Shown here piece after piece: positions 38,166 to 47,541 of a stretch of 64,000 bases of DNA. Under the pieces are notes generated by a model. That model saw nothing but the letters and a program-made list of their open reading frames with translations. It had not been told where the DNA came from and searched no databases. The DNA is from a virus. Both the position numbers and the translations under genes were made by a program. Location of the stretch: the IMG/VR virus record IMGVR_UViG_3300006846_000001, positions 37,314 through 101,313 of that record; one strand, 5' to 3'. Position 1 is the stretch's first letter. The number at the start of each line of letters is the position of its first letter.

Positions 38166-39238
38166 CAGTAGACCGTCCTCGCGGTGTGCGTCATGACGCC
38201 GCCTGGCACGCACGGAAGCGACCATGCCGTCTCGATGTAGGTGATGCCCAGGACGGTGACGGGGTCCCACGCGTCGTGGCGGGGGTCGGCGGGCGTCGAC
38301 CAGTTCACCCACTTGAACGTCTCGGAGCGGGTGGTGGCCATGGCCTTCGCGGCCTTGTTGGCCTGGGCGGTCGTCCTCAGGCCGGTGCGCCCCTCGACTT
38401 TGGGCACGGGGAAGCCGCGGGCGTCCTCGGAGTGCGGCTCGGAGGAGTCGATGTTGTACTCGCCGCGGACGGTGGACTGCCCGGACGTCTCATACACGAT
38501 GTAGGTGTTGGGCGCCTGGAGGCCATCGTCGCTGCGGGTGACGCTGTTCACGATGACCCGCGAGTCAGCGCCCACGGTGTACGCGGGGATGGTGGGCGTG
38601 ACCATCGTCAGGTCGGGCGTATCGGTGAGGCGCAGCTTCCCGTCCCGGTTGAAGTGGGGGGGCAGGAACCCGACGAGCTCCATGAAGTCGGCCAGGATCT
38701 GCGTCCTGGAGGTGCCCGGCGCATCGGCGCGGGAGGCGCCCAGGTCCGCGCTGATGGCATCCAGGATGATCTCATCGAGGGCCAGGACCTCCAGGGCCAC
38801 GCCCAGCGCAGCGATGCCAACATCGGCGCCCCGGTTGAAGCCGATCGTCTTCTTGATGCCCTGGTTGAGGATCAGGCTCTTGTCTACGAGGGAGGACACG
38901 AGGGCCTCGCCCCACGAGTAGTAGGGGCGGTCGCCGTTGCCCCACAGGAAGATCCCGAGGCTGTAACTATCGCCGTTCTCCAGGTCCATGAAGACCTGCA
39001 CCCGGTCGCTGAGGATGTTGATGTCGGCTTGCTGGTCGGGCGTCAGGTCGAAGTTCGTGAGGCTCCGGGGATTCTGCCCGGAGCTGTTGAAGCCCACGGT
39101 GGGGGTGCGACTCAGGTTGGGGTACAGGTCACCGATGGTCTGCTCGTCACGGTCGAGGAGGACGAAGCGGAAGCTGTCGCTGCGCTGGTACACGCCATCC
39201 AGGTTGAGGAGCTGGTCAGTGGTGGGGGCGTAGACCAT
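38165..39238 (-). CDS. Minor tail protein
   Basis: 357 residues. The N-terminal 90 residues are a beta domain with a FRFVLLDRDEQTIGDLYP segment resembling distal-tail/baseplate hub proteins of actinophages; a helical middle (LALDEIILDAISADLG) and a beta C-terminus follow. It follows the large tail protein by 6 bp, the usual order after the tape measure. Confidence 0.65.
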   Translation of the reverse strand: MVYAPTTDQLLNLDGVYQRSDSFRFVLLDRDEQTIGDLYPNLSRTPTVGFNSSGQNPRSLTNFDLTPDQQADINILSDRVQVFMDLENGDSYSLGIFLWGNGDRPYYSWGEALVSSLVDKSLILNQGIKKTIGFNRGADVGIAALGVALEVLALDEIILDAISADLGASRADAPGTSRTQILADFMELVGFLPPHFNRDGKLRLTDTPDLTMVTPTIPAYTVGADSRVIVNSVTRSDDGLQAPNTYIVYETSGQSTVRGEYNIDSSEPHSEDARGFPVPKVEGRTGLRTTAQANKAAKAMATTRSETFKWVNWSTPADPRHDAWDPVTVLGITYIETAWSLPCVPGGVMTHTARTVY

Positions 39239-39244
39239 CGGGCC

Positions 39245-41674
39245 TCAGGGGGTGGCGACGGTCGGCGTGCCGGTGAGGGGCGTTATGACGAGGCGGGCGT
39301 GGTACCGGAAGGCCGGTTCCTGGTTGCGCGCCTGGTCGATCTCGATGTGCGCGTACGTGACGTTGCCGTAGTGGTCGAGGACGCAGACGTAGGGCAGCGA
39401 CGCGTCCACGAGGGCCTCCAGCGGCGCCCACACAGCGTCCAGACCGATGTCCTGGCCGACTTGGTTGGTGGGCTGCTGCCCGAAGTTGGCCACGATGGTC
39501 AGCGTCTTGGACATGCCTCGGCGCTGGGGGTCCTTGAAGGCCACCTGGTACTCGCGGCCCTCTAGCTGGAGGAGGACGTCGGAGCGCAGGGGGGTGTAGT
39601 CGACGCCCGGCTCCCGGGTGTAGACGACTTGGAGGCTCGGGTCGGCGTTGCTGGTGAGGATCAGCTCGCACCCGTAGGTGAGGGGGATGATCCAGTCGGT
39701 CGTCGCCCAGTCAGAGAAGGCGGCGGTCGTGGCCACGGAGCGGATGCGGTACTGGGCCGACCGGTTGCGGCGGGCCTCGTAGTCAGCGAAGAACGTCGTC
39801 GCCTCGGTGTCGATGCTGGCCACGTCCTCCCACACCGGCTCTGTGCCGTCCCCGGAGTCGTAGCGCCGTTGGATCTCGTAGCGCGAGAAGCTCCCGGCGA
39901 GGGCGGTGGCCGTCCAGCGGACGAGGCTCTGATCGATGTAGGGCACCCTGCAGAAGCACCGGGCGTCACCGGTGGGTTGCTGGTCGACCTCGGCTCGCAC
40001 GTTCGTGGGCGCCGCGGGCTGGATGAGGATGGTGACCATGGCGTCAGCGTCAGCGACGGCCACGCCGCCTACCCGGAGGCTGTCCGTGGTACCACCGAAT
40101 GATGAGGAGGCGTCGCCGGTGTAGCAGTAGGGCGTCTCCACGACCCAGTCATCGGTCGTGTCGACGTCGAGGCGCACGTCGTATTGCGTCGCCGCTGACA
40201 GGGCCACCACCGCGGAGAAGAAGCCCTCCACGTACCGCAGCTCCGTGTCGTTGATGCGGGGCAGGGCCCGCACCTCCTCGGCGGTGATGGTGAAGGCCCC
40301 GGTGCCGACTTGGGCGCCGCCCGTCGTGAAGACCCGAACGGTGAGGGTCGCGTCCGCTGTGCTGGGGGGAATGATGACGAGGCGCACCCCCAGGTAGTTG
40401 TTGGCGCCCGGGCTCGTGATGCGCTGCGCGATCGAGGTCCCCGAGTCGAGGACGCGCAGGTGGTCCCCGGAGAACTCCATGGTGTAGGGCTGGGAGTCAT
40501 CCGAGTCGGCCGGTGCCGATGTGCGCAGCACGAAGCGGCCCATGCGCCGGCTCGTTCCCTCGAATGCCTGCACCGGCTCACCGTGGGACCCGACTTGCCA
40601 ATTCGTTTGGGAGACGAGGCCGGGCACCGACGGGTAGCTGATGCCCGCAGGGTTCCCGCCATCGCCCAGGTCCTGGTAACTGGACAGCCACCGGATGTCT
40701 GACGCCGGCGTCGTGGACCCTGACAGGAGGGTGTCGCGGCCCCAGCGGGGAGCGAGGAGGTAGTCGGTCGCGTTGACCTTCGACCAGTTCGTGGCCCACC
40801 CACCGGCCCCGTCCGGCTCGACGAGGGTGTCACTGGAGACGATCGTGGCGAGGGCCCCGGCGGGGCGCTGCCACACGCCCACGGCGTCGCGGTTCTCCGT
40901 CGTCCAGTAGGAGACCTTCAGCGACATGGACAGGACGACGGCGCCGCACGCGACCGTGCCTAGTGCCGTGATGCGAAGGTGCCAGTCCCCGGAGTCGAAG
41001 CTGCGCACATCATCGGGGCACCAGGGCAGCCCCGTCACGGGGTTGATTTCGCCCATCGAGACCTCGATGGGGTTGGGTGCCAGGCCGTTGTTCACGAAGC
41101 TGGCGCCGGGGGGCTGGTAGACGGTGGAGGTGGGCTGGTGGAAGAAGGACAGGGTGAAGGTGCGGGGGATGGTGCTGGTGCGATTCGGGTCCAGGCCCAC
41201 CACGGCGCGCATGGACAGCCTCGAGACGCGGGCCGTCAGAGGGAAGGCGCTGGAGTCAACGGAGCATCGGTACTGGGAGGTGCCGCCACCGATGTTGAGG
41301 ATGTAGTCCGTCGCTGACGCTGGAGGGAACACGACGGGATCGTCGATGTAGAGGTAGAGGTTGGTGGTGCCGCCCAGCGGGTCCGTCCAGGAGCCGATGG
41401 ACTCGTCGAGGATCGGCGCGTACTCCACGACTTGGAGGGTCCCGGGGTCCTCGGCGCCCTGCGTGAAGACCTCCCACAGGGTGTAGAGGGGCGCCGTCAC
41501 GGCAGGGTCGGAGGCGAGGGCCAACTCGATGTCTGTGATCGTCTCTGTGGCCGTCGAGGTGAAGCCCTGGACGAGGCCGGGTTGTGATTGGGCTATGGGG
41601 TCGGACGAGCCGACGGTGTTCATCGTCTCGTTGCCGAGGACGGCAGGGGCGTTGGTGTTCCAGTCGTTGGCCAC
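39245..41674 (-). CDS. Large minor tail protein
   Basis: 809 residues from a GTG at 41674 overlapping the tape measure stop. Almost entirely predicted beta, with several Ig/fibronectin-like repeats (for example around PAAPTNVRAEV and SRYEIQRRYDSGDG). It is probably a tail-tip structural protein or adhesin. The C-terminal 150 residues contain LTIVANFGQQPTN, seen in tail proteins that contact the baseplate. Confidence 0.65.
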   Translation of the reverse strand: MANDWNTNAPAVLGNETMNTVGSSDPIAQSQPGLVQGFTSTATETITDIELALASDPAVTAPLYTLWEVFTQGAEDPGTLQVVEYAPILDESIGSWTDPLGGTTNLYLYIDDPVVFPPASATDYILNIGGGTSQYRCSVDSSAFPLTARVSRLSMRAVVGLDPNRTSTIPRTFTLSFFHQPTSTVYQPPGASFVNNGLAPNPIEVSMGEINPVTGLPWCPDDVRSFDSGDWHLRITALGTVACGAVVLSMSLKVSYWTTENRDAVGVWQRPAGALATIVSSDTLVEPDGAGGWATNWSKVNATDYLLAPRWGRDTLLSGSTTPASDIRWLSSYQDLGDGGNPAGISYPSVPGLVSQTNWQVGSHGEPVQAFEGTSRRMGRFVLRTSAPADSDDSQPYTMEFSGDHLRVLDSGTSIAQRITSPGANNYLGVRLVIIPPSTADATLTVRVFTTGGAQVGTGAFTITAEEVRALPRINDTELRYVEGFFSAVVALSAATQYDVRLDVDTTDDWVVETPYCYTGDASSSFGGTTDSLRVGGVAVADADAMVTILIQPAAPTNVRAEVDQQPTGDARCFCRVPYIDQSLVRWTATALAGSFSRYEIQRRYDSGDGTEPVWEDVASIDTEATTFFADYEARRNRSAQYRIRSVATTAAFSDWATTDWIIPLTYGCELILTSNADPSLQVVYTREPGVDYTPLRSDVLLQLEGREYQVAFKDPQRRGMSKTLTIVANFGQQPTNQVGQDIGLDAVWAPLEALVDASLPYVCVLDHYGNVTYAHIEIDQARNQEPAFRYHARLVITPLTGTPTVATP

Positions 41675-44600
41675 TAGCCGCCCATCCTCGCGTTCGTGTC
41701 GATGCTGCGGCGAGCGATCGTCCACTCGGCCAGGACGGCGTTGGCAGCGCCCCGGGCCTTGCGCTCGAACGTCGCCTGGTCCTCCCCGGGCGTGGACTGG
41801 ATGACGACGGCGCCGGGCAGCACGTTGACCGTCGTGTCCCCGCCTGCCGCTGAGGTGGCCGTGACGGCGGCCAGAGCAGCCGGAGCGAGGCCGGCGGCCA
41901 CATCCAGGCCCTGGGCTGCCACATCGAGGGTCCCGGCCGCAGCGGCGGCCGCTGAGGTGACGAGGCCAGCGGCACTCTCGGCCACGGTTGGGGCGGTGGC
42001 GTCGAGGCCCACGGCGACGCCCTCGCCCATGTCGATGCCCAACTCGGCGAAGAGTCTGGAAGGGGAACCCGTCTTGGCCTTTGACCGGGCAGCGGCGATG
42101 GCCGCCTCCACGAGGTTCGCGGCGGCGTTCGCTGCGGCCTGCGCGGCGGCGTTGATGCCCGACTGCATGCCCTGGGCCAGTGCCGTGCCGAGGCTGTAGC
42201 CGGCGCCGCTGGCGGCGGACTGCTTGGCCGCCACCTTGGCGATGGCAGAGTTGGCGGCTCCTACCGCAGCGGTGGGCATGCCGGCCGCCCCGATCCTGGT
42301 GCCCCCGGTGAAGCCACCACCGAAGACGCCGCCAGCGACGCCGGCGGCGGGGGCCCTGCCGCTGATGCCTCCGATCGTCAAATCCGCGGAGCGGGCGCCC
42401 ACACCGGGCATGGGTGAGACGCCAGTCCCGAAGCCCAGGGTCGCGCCGCCACCAAAGAGGGCCCCGGCGATGACGGCTCCGGCCTGGTGGGCTTGGATCT
42501 CCTTGACGGTCAACTCAGCTTCACCGGCCCCCTCGATGGACATGCCGCCGATGCCGTCCTTGAAGCCTTGCTTGCCGGCCTCCCCGAGGCCGGCGCCAGC
42601 GGAGGCCATGTTGGCGTTCTCGTCCTCGATGGAGGCGATGGTCCCGCGGGTGGCTGCCGCTGCCTCAGCCTGCGGGTTGAAGTGCTCCCCGAATGCCTCC
42701 GTGGCGAGCTGGCCTATGAGGCCCGTCGCCTCAGCGGTGCGGGGGCCGATCTCGTTGCGGGCCTTGTCGTCGATGCCAGCGAGACTGAGGTCGTAGATGG
42801 CGAGCTGCTCCTCGGCGGCCGCCGCGATCTCGGGGTTGCCGGACCGGATGGCATCAGCGAAGGCCGCTGCCACCTCCGGGCCCTGCGTGGCGGCGATGCG
42901 CTGGAGGCGCGGGAAGTCGGCGAGGACATCAAGGTTCTCACCGAAGTTTGCGATGGCCTCGTTGGCCTTCTCCAGCTCCTCAACAAAGTTCTCAGCGGAA
43001 AACTCGTCGCCCAGCCCGCTGATGATGTCACCAATAGTCGGCAGACTTGAGACGGTGTCTTCAGCAAATTGGTTGATGGAATCGTTGACTGATTCGACGA
43101 AGCCCTTGAGGTCATCAAGGCTCACGCCCAGGGTGTCAGCGACGTTCTGGAGGTCCTCCTCCGCGACCCTCGCGTCGCCGGCCACGGTGGCCAGGCCCAC
43201 CAGCTCCAGGTTCAGGTTGCCGCTGTCATCAGTGACTTGGGCGAGGGAAAGGGCCAGGCGGTCAGCGGCCAGCGCAGCGGGGCCAGTGGCCTCCACGAGG
43301 TTGCCCGTCTCATCGACGGTCACGCCGATCTGCTCGGCCAGCCGTGCCTGCTCGTCGGTGAGGATCTGGAGGACCGTGGTGTAGTCAGTCGACGCGACCG
43401 TGACCCCCAACACCTCTTCCTTTGAGGTGTTGGCCTTGACCGCCATGTCCACGAACTCATCGGACAGGCCCGACGATGCTGTGACCGCGTCGACCTGGCG
43501 TTTCGCGGCCTGGTTGATCTTGTCGTTGACCTGGTCGAGGATCGGCCCGAGGATCCCCAGTTCTTCTCTCGTGGTCCCCAGCGCCTCCGCCCACGCGTCG
43601 GTGTCAGCGCCGTTCTTGGAGACGATCTGACCGAACTCTTCGGCGCTCAACCCAAGCGCTGCGAGCAGGCCGACGCCGCTGTCGCCCTGCTCAACGAGGT
43701 CCTCGAACGCCGCAGCAAACGCGTCGACCCCGGTCGCCCCCTCATCGAAGGCATCACCAAACGCTGTCTGGATTTGCACGACGCTGCGCTCGAACTCGGC
43801 GGCTTCCTTGGCGCTTTCCTCGAACGCCAGGCCAATGGCAGCGAGCCCGAGTGACAGGCCGATGCTCGCCGCGTTCGCGGCGACCATGTCCCCGACGGAT
43901 TGCTTGAGGCTGACGCCGAAGCCGCCCGGTCCCTTCTTGGGGTCGGCCAGGTCCGAGAATCCCAGCTTGAGGTTCTGGAAGAGGTCCGAGCCGCCGACCC
44001 TCTTGAAGGCAGCGAGGAGGCCCAGGAGGGTAATCAGCTCGGGGGGCACGCTGGCGATGGCACGGGCCACAGCCTCAAGAGCGGGGGCCGTGGATACCAG
44101 AAGCCGGGTGAAGGACCCGGCCACGGGGAGCAGGGCCACGAAGATGTCCGCGAGCGCGGGGAGGACTGAGGTGCCCAGCTCGATGAAGGCGGGGATCAGT
44201 TCCTCGCGGGCGACTCCCACCCCCTCCAGCAGGGCGGGGAGGAGGGCCTGGCCGAGGGTGGTGACGGCGTTCTGGAACTCGGCGGTGAGGATGCGCTGCT
44301 GGTTGGCCAGCCCGTCACTCGTCCGGGCGAAGTCACCCTGGGCCGTTGTGGACTGCTCGAGGATGAGGGCCCAGCGGGCTTGGAGCTTGGCCCCCTCGGT
44401 GATCTCCCCATTGGCTGATGCGAGGCCCAGCTCCATGGCCTTCGCCTCGACCTCGGCCGCGCCGAAGCTGATGCCCAGGGACCGCAGCGGTTCGATCTCG
44501 CCGACGAGGCCCGACCGGAGCTTCTCGAGGGTCTCATCGACGGAGAGGTTGTTGAAGGACGCCAGGTCGGCGGCCAGGGTGACGACGCCGGGGGCCAGTT

Positions 44601-45669
44601 CGGTGGCCGCTTCCTTCGTGGCGCCGAGCGCGACGAAGAGGTTGCCGAAGGTCGCGGTCGCTTCTAGGGCGGCGGCCTCGCTGAGGCCCACGCTCTCGGC
44701 GCTGACGTCCGCGAACTCTTGGACGGTGGTGATGCCCTCCCCGAAGACGACCGTCGCCTTGGAGGTGGACTCCTGGAGGTCTGAGGCGGCCTGAGCGGCT
44801 TGGAAGAGGCCAGTGGCTATGCCGGCGCCGCCCAGGGCTGTGAAGACGGCACGGAGGCGTACGCCTGACCCTGAGGCTGCGATGAGGCTGACGTCGAGGT
44901 CATCGAGGACGTCCCCAAGGCCGCTCACACCCCCGGCGGCGTCGCCGGCCGCAGCGCCTACGGAGGCGACTTGCCCATCAACCCGGTCGAGTTGGGCCCC
45001 GACTTGGGATAGGGCGGCGGTCGCGGCGGCGATGTCGACGCGCACGGCGGTGGAGACGTCGCCTGCGTCGATCTCGTTGAGGCGGGTCTGGATGCGGCCC
45101 AGCTCGGCGATGGCCTCGTCGTCGCTGATATCGACGCCCACGGTCTGGTTGTCCAGGCGCAGGAGGGCATCTCGGAGGCCGGCGATCTCTCGCTGCGCCT
45201 GGCTGGTGTCGGTGCCGACCTCAACGTCAGGTAGGGCCTTGACGGCCGCTGACACGGACCGGGAGAAGGCTTTGGCGAAGGCGCCGCCCACGGCGGTGCC
45301 CTTGCCCGGGGCCTGGCGCTGCTGCTCAGAGGTGCCCTCCTCGAAGCCGTCGTCGAGGCCCTCTTTGACGGACTGCTTGAGGGGACCGGAGTCACCATCA
45401 ACAGTGACCTCCGTGTCGGCCGCGTCCACAGCGGCGGTGACGTCGCTCGTGAGGTCAGTCGCGTCGCCGGTGACGACGACTTGGCTATCGGCCGCGTCTA
45501 CGGCGGCGGTGACCTCGGCGGCTAGGCCAGCAGTGTCCGCCTCGATGCGGATGGTCTGGCCGCTGGTGGCCTGGTCGAGGGTGGCCCGGAGGCGCTCGGC
45601 GGCCTGGAGGGCTGACCGAATATCGAGGGTGAGGTCAGCGTCAAGGCCGAGGTCGGACACGGCGCTCAT
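41674..45669 (-). CDS. tmp: Tail tape measure protein
   Basis: 1331 residues; ATG at 45669, chosen over a longer frame that enters a hairpin. Ala/Gly/Asp-rich and helical, with TKATVVFGEGITTVQEFADV and LAADLASFNNLSVDETLEKL typical of the TP901-type core, a hydrophobic central segment (about 530-570), and a C-terminal KTGSPSRLFAELG motif. Tape measure length correlates with tail length, so a tail near 0.2 micrometre is expected. It follows the frameshifted chaperone pair, as usual. Confidence 0.9.
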   Translation of the reverse strand: MSAVSDLGLDADLTLDIRSALQAAERLRATLDQATSGQTIRIEADTAGLAAEVTAAVDAADSQVVVTGDATDLTSDVTAAVDAADTEVTVDGDSGPLKQSVKEGLDDGFEEGTSEQQRQAPGKGTAVGGAFAKAFSRSVSAAVKALPDVEVGTDTSQAQREIAGLRDALLRLDNQTVGVDISDDEAIAELGRIQTRLNEIDAGDVSTAVRVDIAAATAALSQVGAQLDRVDGQVASVGAAAGDAAGGVSGLGDVLDDLDVSLIAASGSGVRLRAVFTALGGAGIATGLFQAAQAASDLQESTSKATVVFGEGITTVQEFADVSAESVGLSEAAALEATATFGNLFVALGATKEAATELAPGVVTLAADLASFNNLSVDETLEKLRSGLVGEIEPLRSLGISFGAAEVEAKAMELGLASANGEITEGAKLQARWALILEQSTTAQGDFARTSDGLANQQRILTAEFQNAVTTLGQALLPALLEGVGVAREELIPAFIELGTSVLPALADIFVALLPVAGSFTRLLVSTAPALEAVARAIASVPPELITLLGLLAAFKRVGGSDLFQNLKLGFSDLADPKKGPGGFGVSLKQSVGDMVAANAASIGLSLGLAAIGLAFEESAKEAAEFERSVVQIQTAFGDAFDEGATGVDAFAAAFEDLVEQGDSGVGLLAALGLSAEEFGQIVSKNGADTDAWAEALGTTREELGILGPILDQVNDKINQAAKRQVDAVTASSGLSDEFVDMAVKANTSKEEVLGVTVASTDYTTVLQILTDEQARLAEQIGVTVDETGNLVEATGPAALAADRLALSLAQVTDDSGNLNLELVGLATVAGDARVAEEDLQNVADTLGVSLDDLKGFVESVNDSINQFAEDTVSSLPTIGDIISGLGDEFSAENFVEELEKANEAIANFGENLDVLADFPRLQRIAATQGPEVAAAFADAIRSGNPEIAAAAEEQLAIYDLSLAGIDDKARNEIGPRTAEATGLIGQLATEAFGEHFNPQAEAAAATRGTIASIEDENANMASAGAGLGEAGKQGFKDGIGGMSIEGAGEAELTVKEIQAHQAGAVIAGALFGGGATLGFGTGVSPMPGVGARSADLTIGGISGRAPAAGVAGGVFGGGFTGGTRIGAAGMPTAAVGAANSAIAKVAAKQSAASGAGYSLGTALAQGMQSGINAAAQAAANAAANLVEAAIAAARSKAKTGSPSRLFAELGIDMGEGVAVGLDATAPTVAESAAGLVTSAAAAAAGTLDVAAQGLDVAAGLAPAALAAVTATSAAGGDTTVNVLPGAVVIQSTPGEDQATFERKARGAANAVLAEWTIARRSIDTNARMGG

Positions 45670-45694
45670 CGTAGGTGCGACGCTGGCCCGGCGG

Positions 45695-45727
45695 CCGGGA
45701 CGGTGACACCCCACGTCACCGTCCCGG
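45695..45727 (-). terminator. Hairpin between chaperone and tape measure genes, 13-bp stem
   Basis: CCGGGACGGTGAC pairs perfectly with GTCACCGTCCCGG around a 7-base loop. It probably causes partial termination, lowering tape measure levels relative to upstream structural proteins. Confidence 0.55.
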
Positions 45728-45765
45728 GCCGCTGCTACCCCGCAACTGCCCGCGTGCCGGCCACT

Positions 45766-46125
45766 CTACTGGTCGGTCATCTCCTCCTCCCACCACCGGT
45801 CCGGGAGGGTCCCGGCGCGGCGACGGGCGGCGAGCTCGGCGACCTCGTTGCGCATCTGGGCGTCCACGTCAATGCCGGCGCCGATGAGGACGCCGACGGT
45901 GGACACGTCCATCTCGTCGACCTCAGTGGGGGCGAAGCCTCGGCGGAGCTTCGTGGGGCGGGCCATCTCCCGGTACACCCCGTTGAACATGTCGATGATG
46001 GTGCCGGTGCGCCACTCCGGCTCGTCGGGCTTCATCTCTTCGAGGAGGACGGCCCCGCCGGGGATCTGCTCGGCCTGGTTGATGGGATCGGGGCCGGGCT
46101 TGGCCTTCACCCACGGCCCAAAGGG
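45766..46125 (-). CDS. Tail assembly chaperone, -1 frameshift extension (gpT-like)
   Basis: Reached by a -1 shift at 46119-46125 from the gene at 46107. Reading continues through the overlap into a 114-residue region (VKAKPGPDPINQ..., ending WWEEEMTDQ). Its own GTG at 46110 is a weak start. In lambda-type phages the fusion (gpGT) and the short form (gpG) bind the tape measure during tail assembly. Confidence 0.75.
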   Translation of the reverse strand, partial: PFGPWVKAKPGPDPINQAEQIPGGAVLLEEMKPDEPEWRTGTIIDMFNGVYREMARPTKLRRGFAPTEVDEMDVSTVGVLIGAGIDVDAQMRNEVAELAARRRAGTLPDRWWEEEMTDQ

Positions 46126-46691
46126 ACCGACCTCCAGTGCTCCAGGAGCTTCGTGGGCAGGCTCCCGTCAGCGACCCAGGCGGGCCACTCTCGGGGCACG
46201 ATGCCCTTGGAGCGTTCCGTCTCTCCGGAGCGTTGCACGTTGGCGATCTCGAAGGCCCTCGTCCACCACTCCATGCGCAGCTCGTCGGCCTTGTCCCGGA
46301 TGCTGCGCACGATGCTCCGGAGTTGGATGGCGATGTCGGCCTGGGCCTGCCACTTCTCCTCGCACTCCTCCATGGGATCGATCGTCTCCGTGAGGCGCTT
46401 CTTGAGGGCGTTCTCCTGGCGGAGGCACGTCTCGCGGTGGCGGGTCACGAGGTCCTGCTGCTCCTCGAGGAGCGTGAACAGGACCTTGAGCTGCCCGAAC
46501 TTGAGGTTGCGGAGGCGGTGCTCCTCGCCGCCGGCCTTGATGCGCACCCACCCGTTCTTGACGAACTGGATGTTGTCATCACCCTCATCGTCGCGGGCGT
46601 CGACGCGCACGTCGGCGCCCGCCCCTTGCGTCTTGAGGAACTCGACGAAGGCGGCGGTGAGCATGCTCTCAGCGTTGGCGGCGTCTGACAC
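46107..46691 (-). CDS. Tail assembly chaperone (gpG-like)
   Basis: 194 residues from a GTG at 46691 with a GGAGG site. Helical, with a coiled-coil middle (LLEEQQDLVTRHRETCLRQ). It directly precedes the frameshift extension and tape measure. The slippery heptamer lies 16 bases before its stop. Upstream a degenerate operator copy (46721-46734) overlaps the preceding stop. Confidence 0.75.
   Translation of the reverse strand: MSDAANAESMLTAAFVEFLKTQGAGADVRVDARDDEGDDNIQFVKNGWVRIKAGGEEHRLRNLKFGQLKVLFTLLEEQQDLVTRHRETCLRQENALKKRLTETIDPMEECEEKWQAQADIAIQLRSIVRSIRDKADELRMEWWTRAFEIANVQRSGETERSKGIVPREWPAWVADGSLPTKLLEHWRSVPLGRG
46119..46125 (-). promoter_or_regulatory. Programmed -1 frameshift slippery site CCCTTTG
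   Basis: Zero-frame codons are CCT TTG preceded by C, so X-XXY-YYZ holds. A -1 slip gives CCC TTT GGG CCG TGG and joins exactly to the open frame of the second chaperone part. Confidence 0.75.
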
Positions 46692-46730
46692 GGGGGGCCT
46701 CCAGGGGGGTGCGGCGGTCAGTAACGCAGG

Positions 46731-47192
46731 TTAGACGCCGGGGCCCACGAGGACGGGAACGGACACGTACGCCACGCCGGTCGAGGGTCCCTGGAAGGTG
46801 CCAGGCTCCACGGTGATGCGCCCGCACCCCTGCGCCAGGGACAAGTCCAGGAGGGCACCTTGCAGGGACTCGCACCGGTCCACGTAGATCTTCGTCCACT
46901 CCGTCACCGCGTCAGCGTCGGGGAGGCTGCGCTTCTCGACGTCGACGGTGGGGTAGCAGTCCCGGGCGTAGATGACCCTCCACCGGATGGACGGGAAGTA
47001 CATGCACTGCCCGCCGGGCAGGCCCGACGCCTCGCCGCCCTGGCGCTGCGGGTCAGCCGTCTCGGGGTACACGGCGATCATCTCGCAGGTGATCGCGAGG
47101 CTGGGGCCGGCGGCCAGGATTGCCCGGCCCACATCGGGTAGGGCCGCCTTCGCCGTATCGAGGAGGAGCTGGCCGTCAGCGGAAGTCGTCAC
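46731..47192 (-). CDS. Probable tail terminator protein
   Basis: 153 residues from a GTG at 47192. Alpha/beta, with an N-terminal helix pair (LLLDTAKAALPDVGRAIL) and strands ending GTFQGPSTGVAYVSVPVLV, the general layout of minor capsid/tail terminator proteins that cap the tail tube. The position just before the chaperones supports this. No gene for a tail tube protein lies between them. Confidence 0.5.
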   Translation of the reverse strand: MTTSADGQLLLDTAKAALPDVGRAILAAGPSLAITCEMIAVYPETADPQRQGGEASGLPGGQCMYFPSIRWRVIYARDCYPTVDVEKRSLPDADAVTEWTKIYVDRCESLQGALLDLSLAQGCGRITVEPGTFQGPSTGVAYVSVPVLVGPGV

Positions 47193-47214
47193 ACCGCTGA
47201 GGGTAGACGCGTGA

Positions 47215-47248
47215 CGGCCCAGCCTCCCGGGGTCGGGAGGCTGGGCCG
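47215..47248 (-). terminator. Hairpin terminator, perfect 15-bp stem
   Basis: CGGCCCAGCCTCCCG (47215-47229) pairs with 47234-47248 around GGGT, 27 bp after the small gene at 47276. The strongest hairpin in the window. Confidence 0.75.
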
Positions 47249-47275
47249 CTGAGCACACTCCTGCTGTGCCGGACG

Positions 47276-47446
47276 CTAGCCGGCCTCGACCTCCTCGACC
47301 TTGAAGACGGACGACTCGTCTCCGGCGTCGAACTCCAGGGTGCCGATCTCGTCATGGAGGGTGGCTTCGACGTCCTCGTCGTCCACGGCGGGCCCGTCGA
47401 CGCGCCTGACCTTGACCTTCACGGTGAAGGTCTGCTCTGTGGCCAT
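47276..47446 (-). CDS. Small acidic beta protein, 56 aa
   Basis: ATG at 47446 with an AGGAGA site. A single beta-rich segment (FTVKVKVRRVDGPAVDDED) and an acidic tail. It is framed by hairpins on both sides, so it behaves as a separate unit. Function unknown. Confidence 0.6.
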   Translation of the reverse strand: MATEQTFTVKVKVRRVDGPAVDDEDVEATLHDEIGTLEFDAGDESSVFKVEEVEAG

Positions 47447-47498
47447 GGTGGCATCTCCTACTTTGTTGGTTGGTGCGGGGGGTGCGGTCGGGCCGAGG

Positions 47499-47530
47499 CC
47501 GGGAGGCGGGCACGGAGGGGCGCCTCCCGG
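47499..47530 (-). terminator. Hairpin terminator, 10-bp stem
   Basis: CCGGGAGGCG (47499-47508) pairs with CGCCTCCCGG (47521-47530), 11 bp downstream of the gene at 47542. Confidence 0.6.
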
Positions 47531-47541
47531 GCCTGTGGCCG

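Noticed and set aside
38186-39565. 459-codon plus-strand frame opposite tail genes
   Set aside because: Antisense to a good tail gene with recognisable protein features; biased composition and no Shine-Dalgarno.
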